Below are positions 8,781 through 16,509 of a stretch of 64,000 nt of DNA, piece after piece. The stretch spans positions 1-64,000 of the forward strand of contig NZ_FZON01000003.1 of NCBI RefSeq assembly GCF_900188425.1. The letters run 5' to 3'. The translations under genes were made by a program, and so were the position numbers. Each line of letters begins with the position of its first letter. Positions within the stretch are counted from its first letter, which is position 1. Under the pieces are notes generated by a model that ran no database searches, was not told where the DNA came from, and was given only the letters and a program-made list of their open reading frames with translations. The DNA comes from Antarctobacter heliothermus. Its GTDB lineage: Bacteria; Pseudomonadota; Alphaproteobacteria; Rhodobacterales; Rhodobacteraceae.

Positions 8781-9506
8781 ATGACGCCCACAGAAATTAT
8801 GCACGATTTGATGCAACACGATGTGCATCTCAGAGCCACGCTAATGGCAGCGCGCAAGCAGCGCAAAGCCATGGGTCCTTTGTTTGTCGATCTGGTCACG
8901 CGGCTTGGGCACCAATCCATGCGTGAGATGGATCCGCTCGAATTGAACGCTTTGCTCCCGAGTCTTTTCTTGCTGGGCGAGTGGCGAGAGCCATTCGCAT
9001 ACAGACCATTTGTCCGGCTGCTGTCCCGACCATCGCCAATCGTCGAGCATCTCCTTGGCGATCACGCCACCGAAAGCGGAAGCTACCGCATACTTGCCAG
9101 CGTATTTGACGGAGACTTGGCGCCACTTTGTGACGCTGCATGCAATCCACGTGCTGATGAGTTTGTGCGGGGGGCATTCATGAATGCGCTCGTCCTTGTC
9201 TCTCTCGCGCATCCGGAGCAAAGGAAACAAATCGAGAATTTCTTCAGGAAATTCCGAAAATTGTGCCCTGATGCTCCAGACGATGTGATGATATCCTGGA
9301 TGACTTCGATCGCAGAGCTTGGGCTGGAAGATATGTTGGAGAGCATTCGCGTGGACATGCAGAATGAAAAACTTCCAGCTTATTACACCGACTTTGCCTC
9401 TTTTGAAGCTCTGTTGCGTGAAACGATTGACGGAAACGGAGTGCCTGTTGGCGGTCGCTATCGTAAATTCCTGATCAGCGATGCCATCGATGATCTGTTG
9501 CAATAA
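8781..9506 (+). CDS. DUF1186 domain protein, prophage cargo (moron)
   Basis: A 241-aa protein with the DUF1186 pattern FLLGEWREPFAYRPFVRLLS followed by ..LLGDHATES..RILASVFDGDLAPL and VRGAFMNALVLVSL, a helical-repeat fold reminiscent of HEAT repeats. Many family members end in a SEC-C zinc motif; this one has none. The biochemical function of the family is unknown to me. The gene points against the late operon, splitting gpW from the terminase, and is less GC-rich than its neighbours, so I regard it as a cargo gene. A GTG at 8757 is an alternative start. Confidence 0.65.
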   Translation: MTPTEIMHDLMQHDVHLRATLMAARKQRKAMGPLFVDLVTRLGHQSMREMDPLELNALLPSLFLLGEWREPFAYRPFVRLLSRPSPIVEHLLGDHATESGSYRILASVFDGDLAPLCDAACNPRADEFVRGAFMNALVLVSLAHPEQRKQIENFFRKFRKLCPDAPDDVMISWMTSIAELGLEDMLESIRVDMQNEKLPAYYTDFASFEALLRETIDGNGVPVGGRYRKFLISDAIDDLLQ

Positions 9507-9544
9507 ACCGCGCGGTCCGACTGACATGCAACTCATTTAGGCGT

Positions 9545-11530
9545 TCAGCCCATATAACTCGACCGCACGCTCCGCCGCCGTGCAGTCGCGCTAGCCAACT
9601 TAGGTTTCACCGTGCCTGTCTCTTCGTTGTGGTTCGGCGGCGCCACCTGCCGTTCCAGATCGGCCCACCGCGCCTCTGGCCAGCGATCGGCCCCGAGGAT
9701 CCAGGCGGCGGCGCGGGCATAGACTCGCGTGTCCAGCGCCTCGTTGCGTTCGCGCAGCTTTTGCCATTCCAGCCGGGCAAAGCCGCGTTTTGTGCGCACG
9801 GTCACCAGCTGCTCGGCGGTGAACTGCTTCAGCCACTCGCCGTCCGCCCAATTCGGCAGGTGGACTGTGCCGGGCGGACAAAGCTGCCCGGCCTCAAGTT
9901 CTTCCCGCGTCGGCCGGTCCTGGCGCAGGAAGCGATAGGTCTCTGCCTTGAAGGTCGAGGTCGCGACGGTCCAGAGCCGCGCGCCACGCCGGAGCCGTTT
10001 ACCGGCAATGGTCGCGTCCACGAAGGTCGGGCCCGTCACCGGGCTGGTGCGGTTGAACCCCTCGACGCCTTTCACCGGCGCGACCTGCGCAAAGCCGACC
10101 TGCCGCGACCAGGCATAGACGGCGCTGGTCTCATAGCCCGTGTCGATGGCAAGACGGGCCAGTGTCATCGGCTGACCAGAAACATGCATCCATGTCTGGC
10201 CGAGCAAGTTGGCCAGTTGCTGCCAGCAAGCAGGATCGCCGGGGCCACCCTCGAAGACCAGATGGTCGATGAGCCAGCTTTCGAGGCCGCGACCCCAGGC
10301 CCAGACATCCACCTCGATCCGATCTTTCTGGACGTCCGCGCCAGCAGTCAGAAACAGCCCACCCGCTGGAACGCCGCCTGCGTCCCAGGTCTCGCGGCGG
10401 TCTGCCAGCCGCTGCCAGTCCGGCGCCTCGCCGGTCTCCATCCAGGTCTCGCCAAGGATGGTGTTGCGAAACGCCCGCATTGCCTCGTCCGACCCCCGTG
10501 CCGTCTCATGCGCCCGTGCAATCCGGGGCCAGCTGAGCCAGCCTACCGGCGAATAGAGTGCCGAAAGATGATATCCGACCGTTGCCGGATCGGCAGAAAT
10601 GGCCGTTGCCCGCCACTCGCCTGCTTCCAGCATCGCCGTCTTGTGGTGCTCGGCGATGGCCGTCTCGCACCCCTCGCAGAAGTATTCAGCCGTCTCCGGC
10701 TGACCGGTCTCCCATCGCAGCCGCTCGAACTTCAACCAGTGCATCGCCCCGCAATGTGGGCAGGGCACGAAGAACCGGCGCTGGTCGCTGGCCTCGAACT
10801 CCCGCTCGATCCGGCTCAGGCCCCGGATTGTCGGGGTCGACACCAGGAACACCTTGCGCCGGTGCGAGAAGGTCAGCGACCGGGCCTCCGCCAGCGAGAC
10901 CGGATCACCTTCCTCGTCGGCCGAGGCTGGATAGGCATCAACCTCGTCGAGGAAGATATAGCGCGCCGGGGTGGACCGCAGCCCAACCGCCGAGTTCGCG
11001 CCCGTCATGATCAGGATGCCGCCTGCGAATTCCTTTGACAGCATCGTATTGCCCGCGTCCCGCGACCGCGCCGGTTTGACCCGCTCCCGCAGGTCCGGGC
11101 TTTCGTCGATCAGCGGGTCGATCCGCTGGCGCGAGTTGCGTTTCGCCAGTTCCACCGTCGGCTGGACCGCCAGCATCGGCCCCGGCGCGTGGTGGATTGT
11201 GAAGCCAATCCAGTTGTTGCCCGCTTCCGTCGCACCAACCTGTGCGGCCTTCATGAACACGATGCGCTGCGTCGGATCACTGGGACTCAACCGATCCATG
11301 ATCTCGCGCATGTAGGGCGTGCGCGCGGTCCGGTAGCGCCCGGGCTCAGCCGAGGCACGCGACGCCAACATGCGGTGCCGGTCGGCCCACTCCGAAACCG
11401 TCAGGTCTGGATCAGGCTGCACCCCGCGCGACCAGGCACGAACCAGAGCCCCGGCGCCCTCGAACGCGAAGACATCGTCATCCAAGCCCGGGCCGGATTT
11501 CCGCGAGACTTTCGAGTTGGGCGCGGACAT
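9545..11530 (-). CDS. Terminase large subunit (gpA family)
   Basis: A 661-aa packaging ATPase-nuclease of the lambda gpA family. Seen are the opening PDPDLTVSEWADRHRML, an ATPase segment with FMKAAQVGATEAGNNWIG (a Walker A variant), the Walker B-like RYIFLDEVDAYP, a zinc-like FVPCPHCGAMHWLKF...YFCEGCE, and a nuclease region starting FLTAGADVQKDRIEVDVWAWG. It cuts concatemeric DNA and drives it through the portal. The start at 11530 has GGAGG and overlaps the small subunit gene by 53 bases. The frame continues upstream without a better start. Confidence 0.92.
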   Translation of the reverse strand: MSAPNSKVSRKSGPGLDDDVFAFEGAGALVRAWSRGVQPDPDLTVSEWADRHRMLASRASAEPGRYRTARTPYMREIMDRLSPSDPTQRIVFMKAAQVGATEAGNNWIGFTIHHAPGPMLAVQPTVELAKRNSRQRIDPLIDESPDLRERVKPARSRDAGNTMLSKEFAGGILIMTGANSAVGLRSTPARYIFLDEVDAYPASADEEGDPVSLAEARSLTFSHRRKVFLVSTPTIRGLSRIEREFEASDQRRFFVPCPHCGAMHWLKFERLRWETGQPETAEYFCEGCETAIAEHHKTAMLEAGEWRATAISADPATVGYHLSALYSPVGWLSWPRIARAHETARGSDEAMRAFRNTILGETWMETGEAPDWQRLADRRETWDAGGVPAGGLFLTAGADVQKDRIEVDVWAWGRGLESWLIDHLVFEGGPGDPACWQQLANLLGQTWMHVSGQPMTLARLAIDTGYETSAVYAWSRQVGFAQVAPVKGVEGFNRTSPVTGPTFVDATIAGKRLRRGARLWTVATSTFKAETYRFLRQDRPTREELEAGQLCPPGTVHLPNWADGEWLKQFTAEQLVTVRTKRGFARLEWQKLRERNEALDTRVYARAAAWILGADRWPEARWADLERQVAPPNHNEETGTVKPKLASATARRRSVRSSYMG

Positions 11531-12062
11531 GGGCCTCCAGAACCTTCTGCATCTGCGCCGCCTCCACCTCGAACCCATCCCCGACCGCAGCCGTCAGTTC
11601 CGAAGCCATCAGCGCGGCGACGCGCGCAGGCCAGGTCACCCACACGTCGCGCTCTTCTCGCGCAAGCCGGAACATCAGCGTCTCGGCCCGCGCCCGGTCG
11701 ACCAATTCGCTTTTCAGTTTCTGCAGCCGGATCCGCCGTTCCTGCGCCTTCAGCACCTCGTTGGCAGTCTTGGCCTGCAGAAACGTTGTTCCCCCGCCGA
11801 CCGGTAGCGCAGACAAACCCTGCTCGCGGAGCGTATCACCGACGGCGGTAACCGCCACCTCCGGCACAGGCCGCAGTTTCGGCTGCGGCGGTTTCCTCGT
11901 CTTGGAAGGATCGGTTGTTTCAGCGCGCAGAGCATCGCTGGCCATCGCGTCGATGCTACCATCGTCATGCAGAACCAGCCGCCCGGCGGCCTTCGCCTTC
12001 TGGATCGCGCCCCGGGACAGCCCGACGCGGGCGGCGTATTGGCGTTCGCTCAGACCCTCCAT
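11478..12062 (-). CDS. Terminase small subunit (gpNu1-like)
   Basis: A 194-aa protein with an N-terminal helix-turn-helix, LSERQYAARVGLSRGAIQKAKAAGRL, as in Nu1-type small terminases that recognise the cos region. A proline-rich linker leads to a long helical region (KTANEVLKAQERRIRLQKLKSELV) and a C-terminus likely to contact the large subunit. It is the first gene of the late operon and overlaps terL. Cos sites usually lie beside this gene; none could be defined here by eye in the 111-base gap upstream. Confidence 0.8.
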   Translation of the reverse strand: MEGLSERQYAARVGLSRGAIQKAKAAGRLVLHDDGSIDAMASDALRAETTDPSKTRKPPQPKLRPVPEVAVTAVGDTLREQGLSALPVGGGTTFLQAKTANEVLKAQERRIRLQKLKSELVDRARAETLMFRLAREERDVWVTWPARVAALMASELTAAVGDGFEVEAAQMQKVLEAHVRAQLESLAEIRPGLG

Positions 12063-12173
12063 TGCGCACTCCGATTATCATTCAATATCCTGTGCTTATG
12101 ATGTTGATAAGCCTCTGCAGCGGAGCGAACGTGATCCTACGAAAACGATGCAACTCACCACGGAGCCGCCACG

Positions 12174-12443
12174 ATGACCCGCCTGAACCCGATCACCACA
12201 CCCCGCCACCAACTGCGTGCAGAGAAGGCGCGTCGCAACAAGGAGGCGGCATTGAACGCCTTCATGGGCAAGAAAACCGAGATCGACGAGATGCTGGCCC
12301 GCTTGGCAAGCCTGAGCGACGACCACTTCAACGCCCACCCCGACGAGATCAACTGGGGCCATGTCGGCACCCTTGAGCATTACGCAAGCCTCCTGAAGCG
12401 CATCACCGACAGCGCCTTCAGCGAAGGCGAGCACGGGGAATGA
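12174..12443 (+). CDS. Small conserved hypothetical phage protein
   Basis: An 89-aa charged protein, MTRLNPITTPRHQLRAEKA..., with no motif I can assign. It is mostly helical in character and lacks a signal peptide or membrane segment. It begins a three-gene plus-strand set, divergent from the terminase operon, with the next genes close behind and DUF3489 last. An ATGA overlap at its end could couple it to the next frame. The function is unknown. Confidence 0.55.
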   Translation: MTRLNPITTPRHQLRAEKARRNKEAALNAFMGKKTEIDEMLARLASLSDDHFNAHPDEINWGHVGTLEHYASLLKRITDSAFSEGEHGE

Positions 12444-12457
12444 ACGGAGCAAACGCC

Positions 12458-12676
12458 ATGGAAACCAGCACCATCTGCATCGCCATTCGCGGCCTCAACG
12501 AGCCTTGGGACACTAGCCGCATACCGGAGGTCCTTGACGAGATCGCAGCATTGCTCCGCGAGGAAGCCGACATTCCCGCGCGCCTCACCGCCGACAGCAT
12601 GACAATCGCAATCGACGTCGCCACCGACCGACTGCCCGACGCCGCAGCGCTGCTGCGAGACCTCGGCCTGATCTGA
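12458..12676 (+). CDS. Small hypothetical protein
   Basis: A 72-aa acidic protein, METSTICIAIRGLNEPWDTSR..., alternating beta-like and helical stretches. I choose the ATG at 12458 because GGAG lies eight bases upstream. An ATG at 12440 overlaps the previous stop but has no usable spacing. It is the middle gene of the 12.2-13.3 kb trio. No family is recognised. The intergenic space after it is filled by three hairpins. Confidence 0.5.
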   Translation: METSTICIAIRGLNEPWDTSRIPEVLDEIAALLREEADIPARLTADSMTIAIDVATDRLPDAAALLRDLGLI

Positions 12677-12677
12677 C

Positions 12678-12770
12678 CTCGGGCCGACGCCCGAGCTCCA
12701 GCCGCGCCGATGCGCGGCTTGGGGTCGTAGGAGACCGCGACGGTCGCGGTCCGAACACGGAGCCGACCCC
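12678..12770 (+). promoter_or_regulatory. Leader with three tandem hairpins before the DUF3489 gene
   Basis: The gap contains CTCGGGC-cgac-GCCCGAG at 12678-12695 and AGCCGCGC-cgat-GCGCGGCT at 12700-12719. A nested stem runs from 12721 to 12770, where outer GGGGTCG pairs with CGACCCC directly before the ATG and encloses GACCGCGAC/GTCGCGGTC. The ribosome site (GGAG near 12759) lies within the last structure. All stems are perfect. This could be a translation-control leader or a processed small RNA. Confidence 0.5.
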
Positions 12771-13313
12771 ATGACCAAACTTTCCGATACCCAGACGATC
12801 ATCCTGTCCCGCGCAGCCCAGAACGCGGACCGCATTGCATTGCCGCTGCTCGAGAGCCTGCGCGGCGGGGCTGCCGCCAAGGTGGTCAGCGCCATGCTCA
12901 CCAAGGGCTTCCTCGAAGAGGTCGAAGCCGACATGCGCAAGGGCGAACCCATCTGGCGCGAGACCGGAGACGGCCACGGCGTCACGCTGGTCGCCACCGA
13001 CGCAGGCCTCGCCGCCATCGGCATCGAGCCCGAGAACGCGAACACCGCGCCTGCGGGCGCGACGGACGCGCCGACCGAGACTGAGGCTGTGCCCAAGGCG
13101 CGCACGCCGCGCGAGGGCACCAAGCAGGCCACGCTGATCGTCATGCTGCGCGCGCCGGAAGGCGCAACCATCGAGGAGATCATGGCAGCGACGAACTGGC
13201 AGTCACATACGATTCGTGGTGCCATGTCCGGCGCGCTGAAGAAGAAGCTTGGCCTCGAGATCACGTCAAAGAAGCTCGATGGACAGCCACGACGCTACGA
13301 AATCACCACATAA
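12771..13313 (+). CDS. DUF3489 domain protein
   Basis: A 180-aa protein. The N-terminal half (TQTIILSRAAQNADRIALPL...GFLEEV) and the C-terminal part (GTKQATLIVMLRAPEGATIEEIMAATNWQ...HTIRGAMSGALKKKLGL) are the two halves of the DUF3489 pattern, joined by an Ala/Pro/Thr-rich linker. The C-terminal part looks like a winged helix and suggests DNA binding. The family is common beside DUF2924 and serine recombinases in Alphaproteobacteria. Here that module lies 18 kb away in the same prophage. Its role is unknown. Confidence 0.75.
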   Translation: MTKLSDTQTIILSRAAQNADRIALPLLESLRGGAAAKVVSAMLTKGFLEEVEADMRKGEPIWRETGDGHGVTLVATDAGLAAIGIEPENANTAPAGATDAPTETEAVPKARTPREGTKQATLIVMLRAPEGATIEEIMAATNWQSHTIRGAMSGALKKKLGLEITSKKLDGQPRRYEITT

Positions 13314-13427
13314 AGAGCTGCAGGTCACCAGATGTACTATATGTTGATATTTTCCTTTCAGAATCGGTGACAACCGCCTGTTATGAAACAGTCCGGCAGC
13401 ACCGCCTGCTGCCTTTGCCTTACAACT

Positions 13428-13456
13428 GGGCCAGCCAGGTGCTGGCCCATTTTTTT
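13428..13456 (+). terminator. Rho-independent terminator after the DUF3489 operon
   Basis: The stem GGGCCAGC (13428-13435) and GCTGGCCC (13441-13448) with a five-base loop is followed by a run of T at 13450-13456. It ends the plus-strand trio and touches the stop of the convergent gene ending at 13455. Confidence 0.8.
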
Positions 13457-13886
13457 AGCGCCCGATCTGGGGCGTCTCCATGTTCGAGTCGTCTCCGTCA
13501 GATCTCATGGCATCAGCGATCAGATGATCCACCGTGTGCTGGAAATACGCGACAAGCTCACCGTGCAGTGTCTTGAATTCCGACATGACCGTCCGCTCGA
13601 AAGCGTCTGGCTGCACCCGCACCATCACCGTAGTTCGACGCTGGCGCGGGTAGCGATAGGGCTTGACCCCGTGTTTGCGGCAGAGCGCCACGAAAATCCG
13701 AACTGCCCAGCGGTCTGGAAGCGAGTATTGCAGTTCGGTGGCCCCCTCATCGGTGGCGTTTGTCATCTTTGATGTCAGCCGATCAAGCGCCGCACCGGCC
13801 GCCGCGCGTTCGCCTGCGGTTGCTCCGCGCGCAAAGAGCGCTTCAAGCTTCTCAAGCTTTGCCCGAATATCTCCAGTTTGTTCCAT
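13455..13886 (-). CDS. Hypothetical protein with DUF2786/DUF7168-like start
   Basis: A 143-aa protein. The N-terminus, IRAKLEKLEALFARGATAGERAAAGAALDRL, resembles the short helical DUF2786-type domain of phage proteins. The remainder (LPDRWAVRIFVALCRKHGVKPYRYPRQRRTTVMVR) contains a basic beta-rich stretch that might bind nucleic acid. It is the last gene of the early minus-strand module, close to the membrane protein gene. The function is unknown and the family match is from memory. Confidence 0.55.
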   Translation of the reverse strand: MEQTGDIRAKLEKLEALFARGATAGERAAAGAALDRLTSKMTNATDEGATELQYSLPDRWAVRIFVALCRKHGVKPYRYPRQRRTTVMVRVQPDAFERTVMSEFKTLHGELVAYFQHTVDHLIADAMRSDGDDSNMETPQIGR

Positions 13887-13934
13887 ACTGCCCCCTCATT
13901 TCCGGGCTGTGCTTGATCCATTTGCGGAGTTTGG

Positions 13935-14228
13935 TCAACGCTCGCGAGGCCGCCCTGAATCTGCAGGAAAGCGGGTGTATCGTGGAGGTAAGGGTTCCCT
14001 GCCACCGAACCTTGCTAGATGCGTGACCGCTTCGAACAATCGACGCAACAAATAGCCTCGCAGCAAAGAGACGCCGACAAATACGAGACCAATGGTCAGA
14101 TGTTCAGCGAAGCCCGCCTCGATCCCGAACCACGGGAACACCACGATCTGCGTTGCAATAGCCAGCACGTAGCCGACGATCACGTTGGCGACGGACTCGA
14201 CAAGTGACATGAAGCGTGACTGTTTCAT
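13935..14228 (-). CDS. DUF7220 family phage membrane protein
   Basis: A 97-aa protein, MKQSRFMSLVESVANVIVGYV..., with two hydrophobic segments (about residues 10-30 and 40-57) separated by a short charged loop, then a basic tail. It agrees with DUF7220, small inner membrane proteins of alphaproteobacterial phages. The ATG at 14228 overlaps the stop of the methyltransferase gene (ATGA), so it is coupled to it. A membrane role such as exclusion or lysis is possible but unproven. Confidence 0.7.
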   Translation of the reverse strand: MKQSRFMSLVESVANVIVGYVLAIATQIVVFPWFGIEAGFAEHLTIGLVFVGVSLLRGYLLRRLFEAVTHLARFGGREPLPPRYTRFPADSGRPRER

Positions 14229-15481
14229 GGACAAACGCGCTCCGCCTTCAAATCATTAAAGGTCCTTTCATCGGCGTCAAGAATGGCATCCTTCCCAGTA
14301 AACTGCTGCCATCGCTCCACAGCGACATCGACATAGGCAGGGTTCAATTCGATCCCGAGGCAGACCCGGCCCGTGGTTTCCGCCGCGATCAGCGTGGTGC
14401 CCGATCCCATGAAGGGCTCGTAGATCGCTTGACCCGGACTGGAGTTGTTCAGCATCGGCCGCCGCATGCATTCAACGGGCTTCTGCGTCCCGTGAACGGT
14501 TTCAGCATCCTGATCCTTGTTTGCGATCTGCCAGAGCGTGGTCTGCTTGCGGTCACCAGCCCAATGGCCCTTGCCGGTTTTCTTCACGGCATAGAGGCAT
14601 GGCTCGTGCTGCCAATGATAATCGCCGCGGCTCAGCACCAGCCGGTCCTTGGCCCAGATGATCTGCGATCGGATGTTGAAGCCGGAGGCGATCAGGCTGT
14701 CGGCGACCGTGGTCGCGTGCAACGCCCCGTGCCAAACATAGGCGACGTCTCCCGGGAACAGCGCCCAGGCCTCACGCCAGTCAGCGCGGTCGTCGTTCAA
14801 CACTTTGCCGGTACGCTTGGTCGCAGCGGCACCTACCTTGTTGCGCCAGCCGGGATCGTATTCGACGCCGTAGGGCGGATCGGTGACCATCAGAAGCGGC
14901 TTCACGTCGCCCAGCACCCTTTCGACATCGGTGGCAATGGTCGCATCACCGCAGAGCAGCCGATGCTTGCCCAGCACCCATAGATCGCCAGGCCGACTGA
15001 TCGGGGTTTCTGGCGTCTCTGGAACATCGTCCTCGCCCTCGCGGGATGCGGTTTCAGGATCGACCTCGCCATTTAGCAGGGCCTCCAGTTCACCGTCATC
15101 AAAGCCGATGAGCGACAGGTCGAAATCCTCGGCCAGCAGTTCGTTCAGCTCGGCCGACAGCAGCGCCTCATCCCAAGGGCTCTCTGCCAGCTTGTTGTCC
15201 GCGATGCGGTAAGCCCGGCGCTGCGCCTCAGTCAGATGGCCCAGCACGATAACCGGCGCTTCGGTCAGCCCCAACTGCGTCGCGGCCAGGACGCGACCAT
15301 GGCCCGCGATCAGTTCTCCGTCATCGGCGACGAGGCACGGCACCGTCCAGCCGAACTCCGCCATGCTGGCAGCGATCTTCGCGACCTGATCCGCGCCGTG
15401 CGTCTTCGCGTTTTTCGCGTAGGGCTGGAGCTTGGCCAGCGGCCAGGTCTCGATTGCGTCCGGAGCAAAGCTCAGCGTCAT
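14225..15481 (-). CDS. ParB-domain DNA methyltransferase
   Basis: A 418-aa protein. Residues about 12-100 form a ParB/Srx-like domain (GELIAGHGRVLAATQLGL), and the rest is an amino-methyltransferase with catalytic DPPY (VTDPPYGVEYDP) followed by the AdoMet motif FMGSGTTLIAAE at the C-terminus, i.e. a beta-group order. It probably methylates adenine or N4-cytosine in DNA, protecting the phage or altering expression. No cognate restriction gene lies next to it. The start at 15481 is preceded by GAGGCGAA. Confidence 0.87.
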   Translation of the reverse strand: MTLSFAPDAIETWPLAKLQPYAKNAKTHGADQVAKIAASMAEFGWTVPCLVADDGELIAGHGRVLAATQLGLTEAPVIVLGHLTEAQRRAYRIADNKLAESPWDEALLSAELNELLAEDFDLSLIGFDDGELEALLNGEVDPETASREGEDDVPETPETPISRPGDLWVLGKHRLLCGDATIATDVERVLGDVKPLLMVTDPPYGVEYDPGWRNKVGAAATKRTGKVLNDDRADWREAWALFPGDVAYVWHGALHATTVADSLIASGFNIRSQIIWAKDRLVLSRGDYHWQHEPCLYAVKKTGKGHWAGDRKQTTLWQIANKDQDAETVHGTQKPVECMRRPMLNNSSPGQAIYEPFMGSGTTLIAAETTGRVCLGIELNPAYVDVAVERWQQFTGKDAILDADERTFNDLKAERVCP

Positions 15482-15932
15482 GATGTCGGTTCGCCTCAAT
15501 GTAGTGGATACCCTGGACTCCGGACACCGGCAGCAAGCCTGGACTCCGTAAAGGGTCCAGCGGCCACCGGGGTGTTCGGCTCCAAGAGTTTGTTTTGTTG
15601 TGGTTTTTAGCAGGGCAGGGGGTGGATGCCTGCTGGGGTGGCTTCCCAAAAAAACGGCCCTGTCGCTGGCGATATTGCGCGCTTCGCCCCCCCGTATACG
15701 GTTGCGAACAGGAAGGACCCGTTCAATATCAATGGGTTAGATGATGCAACATTTTGGGCGGAGACGGTTTTTATCGATCAACCGGTAGGCGGTTGCAGAC
15801 CTACGAACCATCAGCCGCCCAAAAGGAAACGGGGAGAGCCGTCTTCCAACGTACTCTCCCCATTATGCCTTTCAGGTAACATGGAAATGTTGCATGTGTC
15901 GAGAACAAAAGTGTTGCAACACATTGGAGTCA
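15482..15932. other. Gene-free interval with nested inverted repeats
   Basis: This 451-base gap in the early operon has no convincing gene. It holds an 11-bp direct repeat CCTGGACTCCG at 15512 and 15538. A 10-bp inverted repeat TTTTGGGCGG (15752-15761) and CCGCCCAAAA (15815-15824) encloses a small hairpin AACCG/CGGTT whose loop GTAGG can pair with CCTAC at 15800-15804. There is also a stem GGGGAGAG (15831-15838)/CTCTCCCC (15854-15861) and the palindrome GTGTTGCAACAC at 15911-15922. A structured RNA, attenuator or origin are all possible. Confidence 0.4.
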
Positions 15933-16310
15933 TTAGGCATTCAACCTCGCGGCAATCTTAGTGAGCGCCAACTGCCACCTCCGCCACGCAGTGGTACGAT
16001 CCACCCCTAACTCGCCACTGATCTGTTTCCACGGCACGCGCGCCGCACGCGACCAGATCAGCTTGCGCTCAGCCTCATCGATCCAAAGCACCCAGTCAAA
16101 CGTCTGCTCCAGACGCGTGATGGCTAACGCTGACGGCCAGACCCGCATGGGCTCCGGCTCCATGGCAGCGATCTCCTTCTTCGACCGAACGAAGTCGGGC
16201 CAAGCGTTGAAGTACCCCTTTGCCTTGACCGGTGGCAGCTTGCGGAGGGTGCGGAACGCTTCCTCGAAATGGTCGGCCACGTCGTCGGCGGTCCAGATGT
16301 GATCACCCAT
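15933..16310 (-). CDS. DUF6362 family protein
   Basis: A 125-aa protein, MGDHIWTADDVADHFEEAFRTL..., that I match to DUF6362, frequent in rhodobacterial prophages. The C-terminal part, IWSRAARVPWKQISGELGVDRTTAWRRWQLAL, reads as a sigma-like or homeodomain-like helix-turn-helix. DNA binding is therefore likely; a role in late transcription or packaging is only a guess. The start at 16310 has GGGAGGTG. An in-frame ATG 14 codons upstream lies in the neighbouring gene. Confidence 0.7.
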   Translation of the reverse strand: MGDHIWTADDVADHFEEAFRTLRKLPPVKAKGYFNAWPDFVRSKKEIAAMEPEPMRVWPSALAITRLEQTFDWVLWIDEAERKLIWSRAARVPWKQISGELGVDRTTAWRRWQLALTKIAARLNA

Positions 16311-16509
16311 TGCGCACCTCCCTGTCGGGACGTGGCCCATAGAGTTTGGCACCCAGCTGTTCCACCAATGCGCGTTCAGGCCATGTCAGACGGTCGTCAT
16401 GGACGCTGACAGCCAGCACGCCCTGCTCATACCAGCCATCCCGCTTGACCTGCTCGGGGTCGCGGCGGTGACCACCGTATCCCTTTGGGGTGAACCGCAT
16501 GCCGCTCAT
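16303..16509 (-). CDS. Small hypothetical protein
   Basis: A 68-aa basic protein, MSGMRFTPKGYGGHRRDPEQVK..., with no family assigned. It is packed between the RuvC-like resolvase (4-base overlap at 16506-16509) and the DUF6362 gene (8-base overlap), so it is almost certainly translated in that operon. A motif reading DRLTWPERALVEQLGAKLYGPRP near its end suggests a small helical domain. There is no signal or membrane segment. Confidence 0.6.
   Translation of the reverse strand: MSGMRFTPKGYGGHRRDPEQVKRDGWYEQGVLAVSVHDDRLTWPERALVEQLGAKLYGPRPDREVRNG

Noticed and set aside
9629-11038. Plus-strand frame of 469 codons opposite the large terminase
   Set aside because: Shadow of terL in a high-GC region.
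12063-12173. cos site beside the small terminase
   Set aside because: Expected here from lambda, but no recognisable cosN/cosB pattern could be defined by eye.
15626-15961. Possible 111-aa gene in the structured gap
   Set aside because: No ribosome site, no recognisable domain, opposite to the operon and overlapping the DUF6362 end; the inverted repeats explain the interval better.
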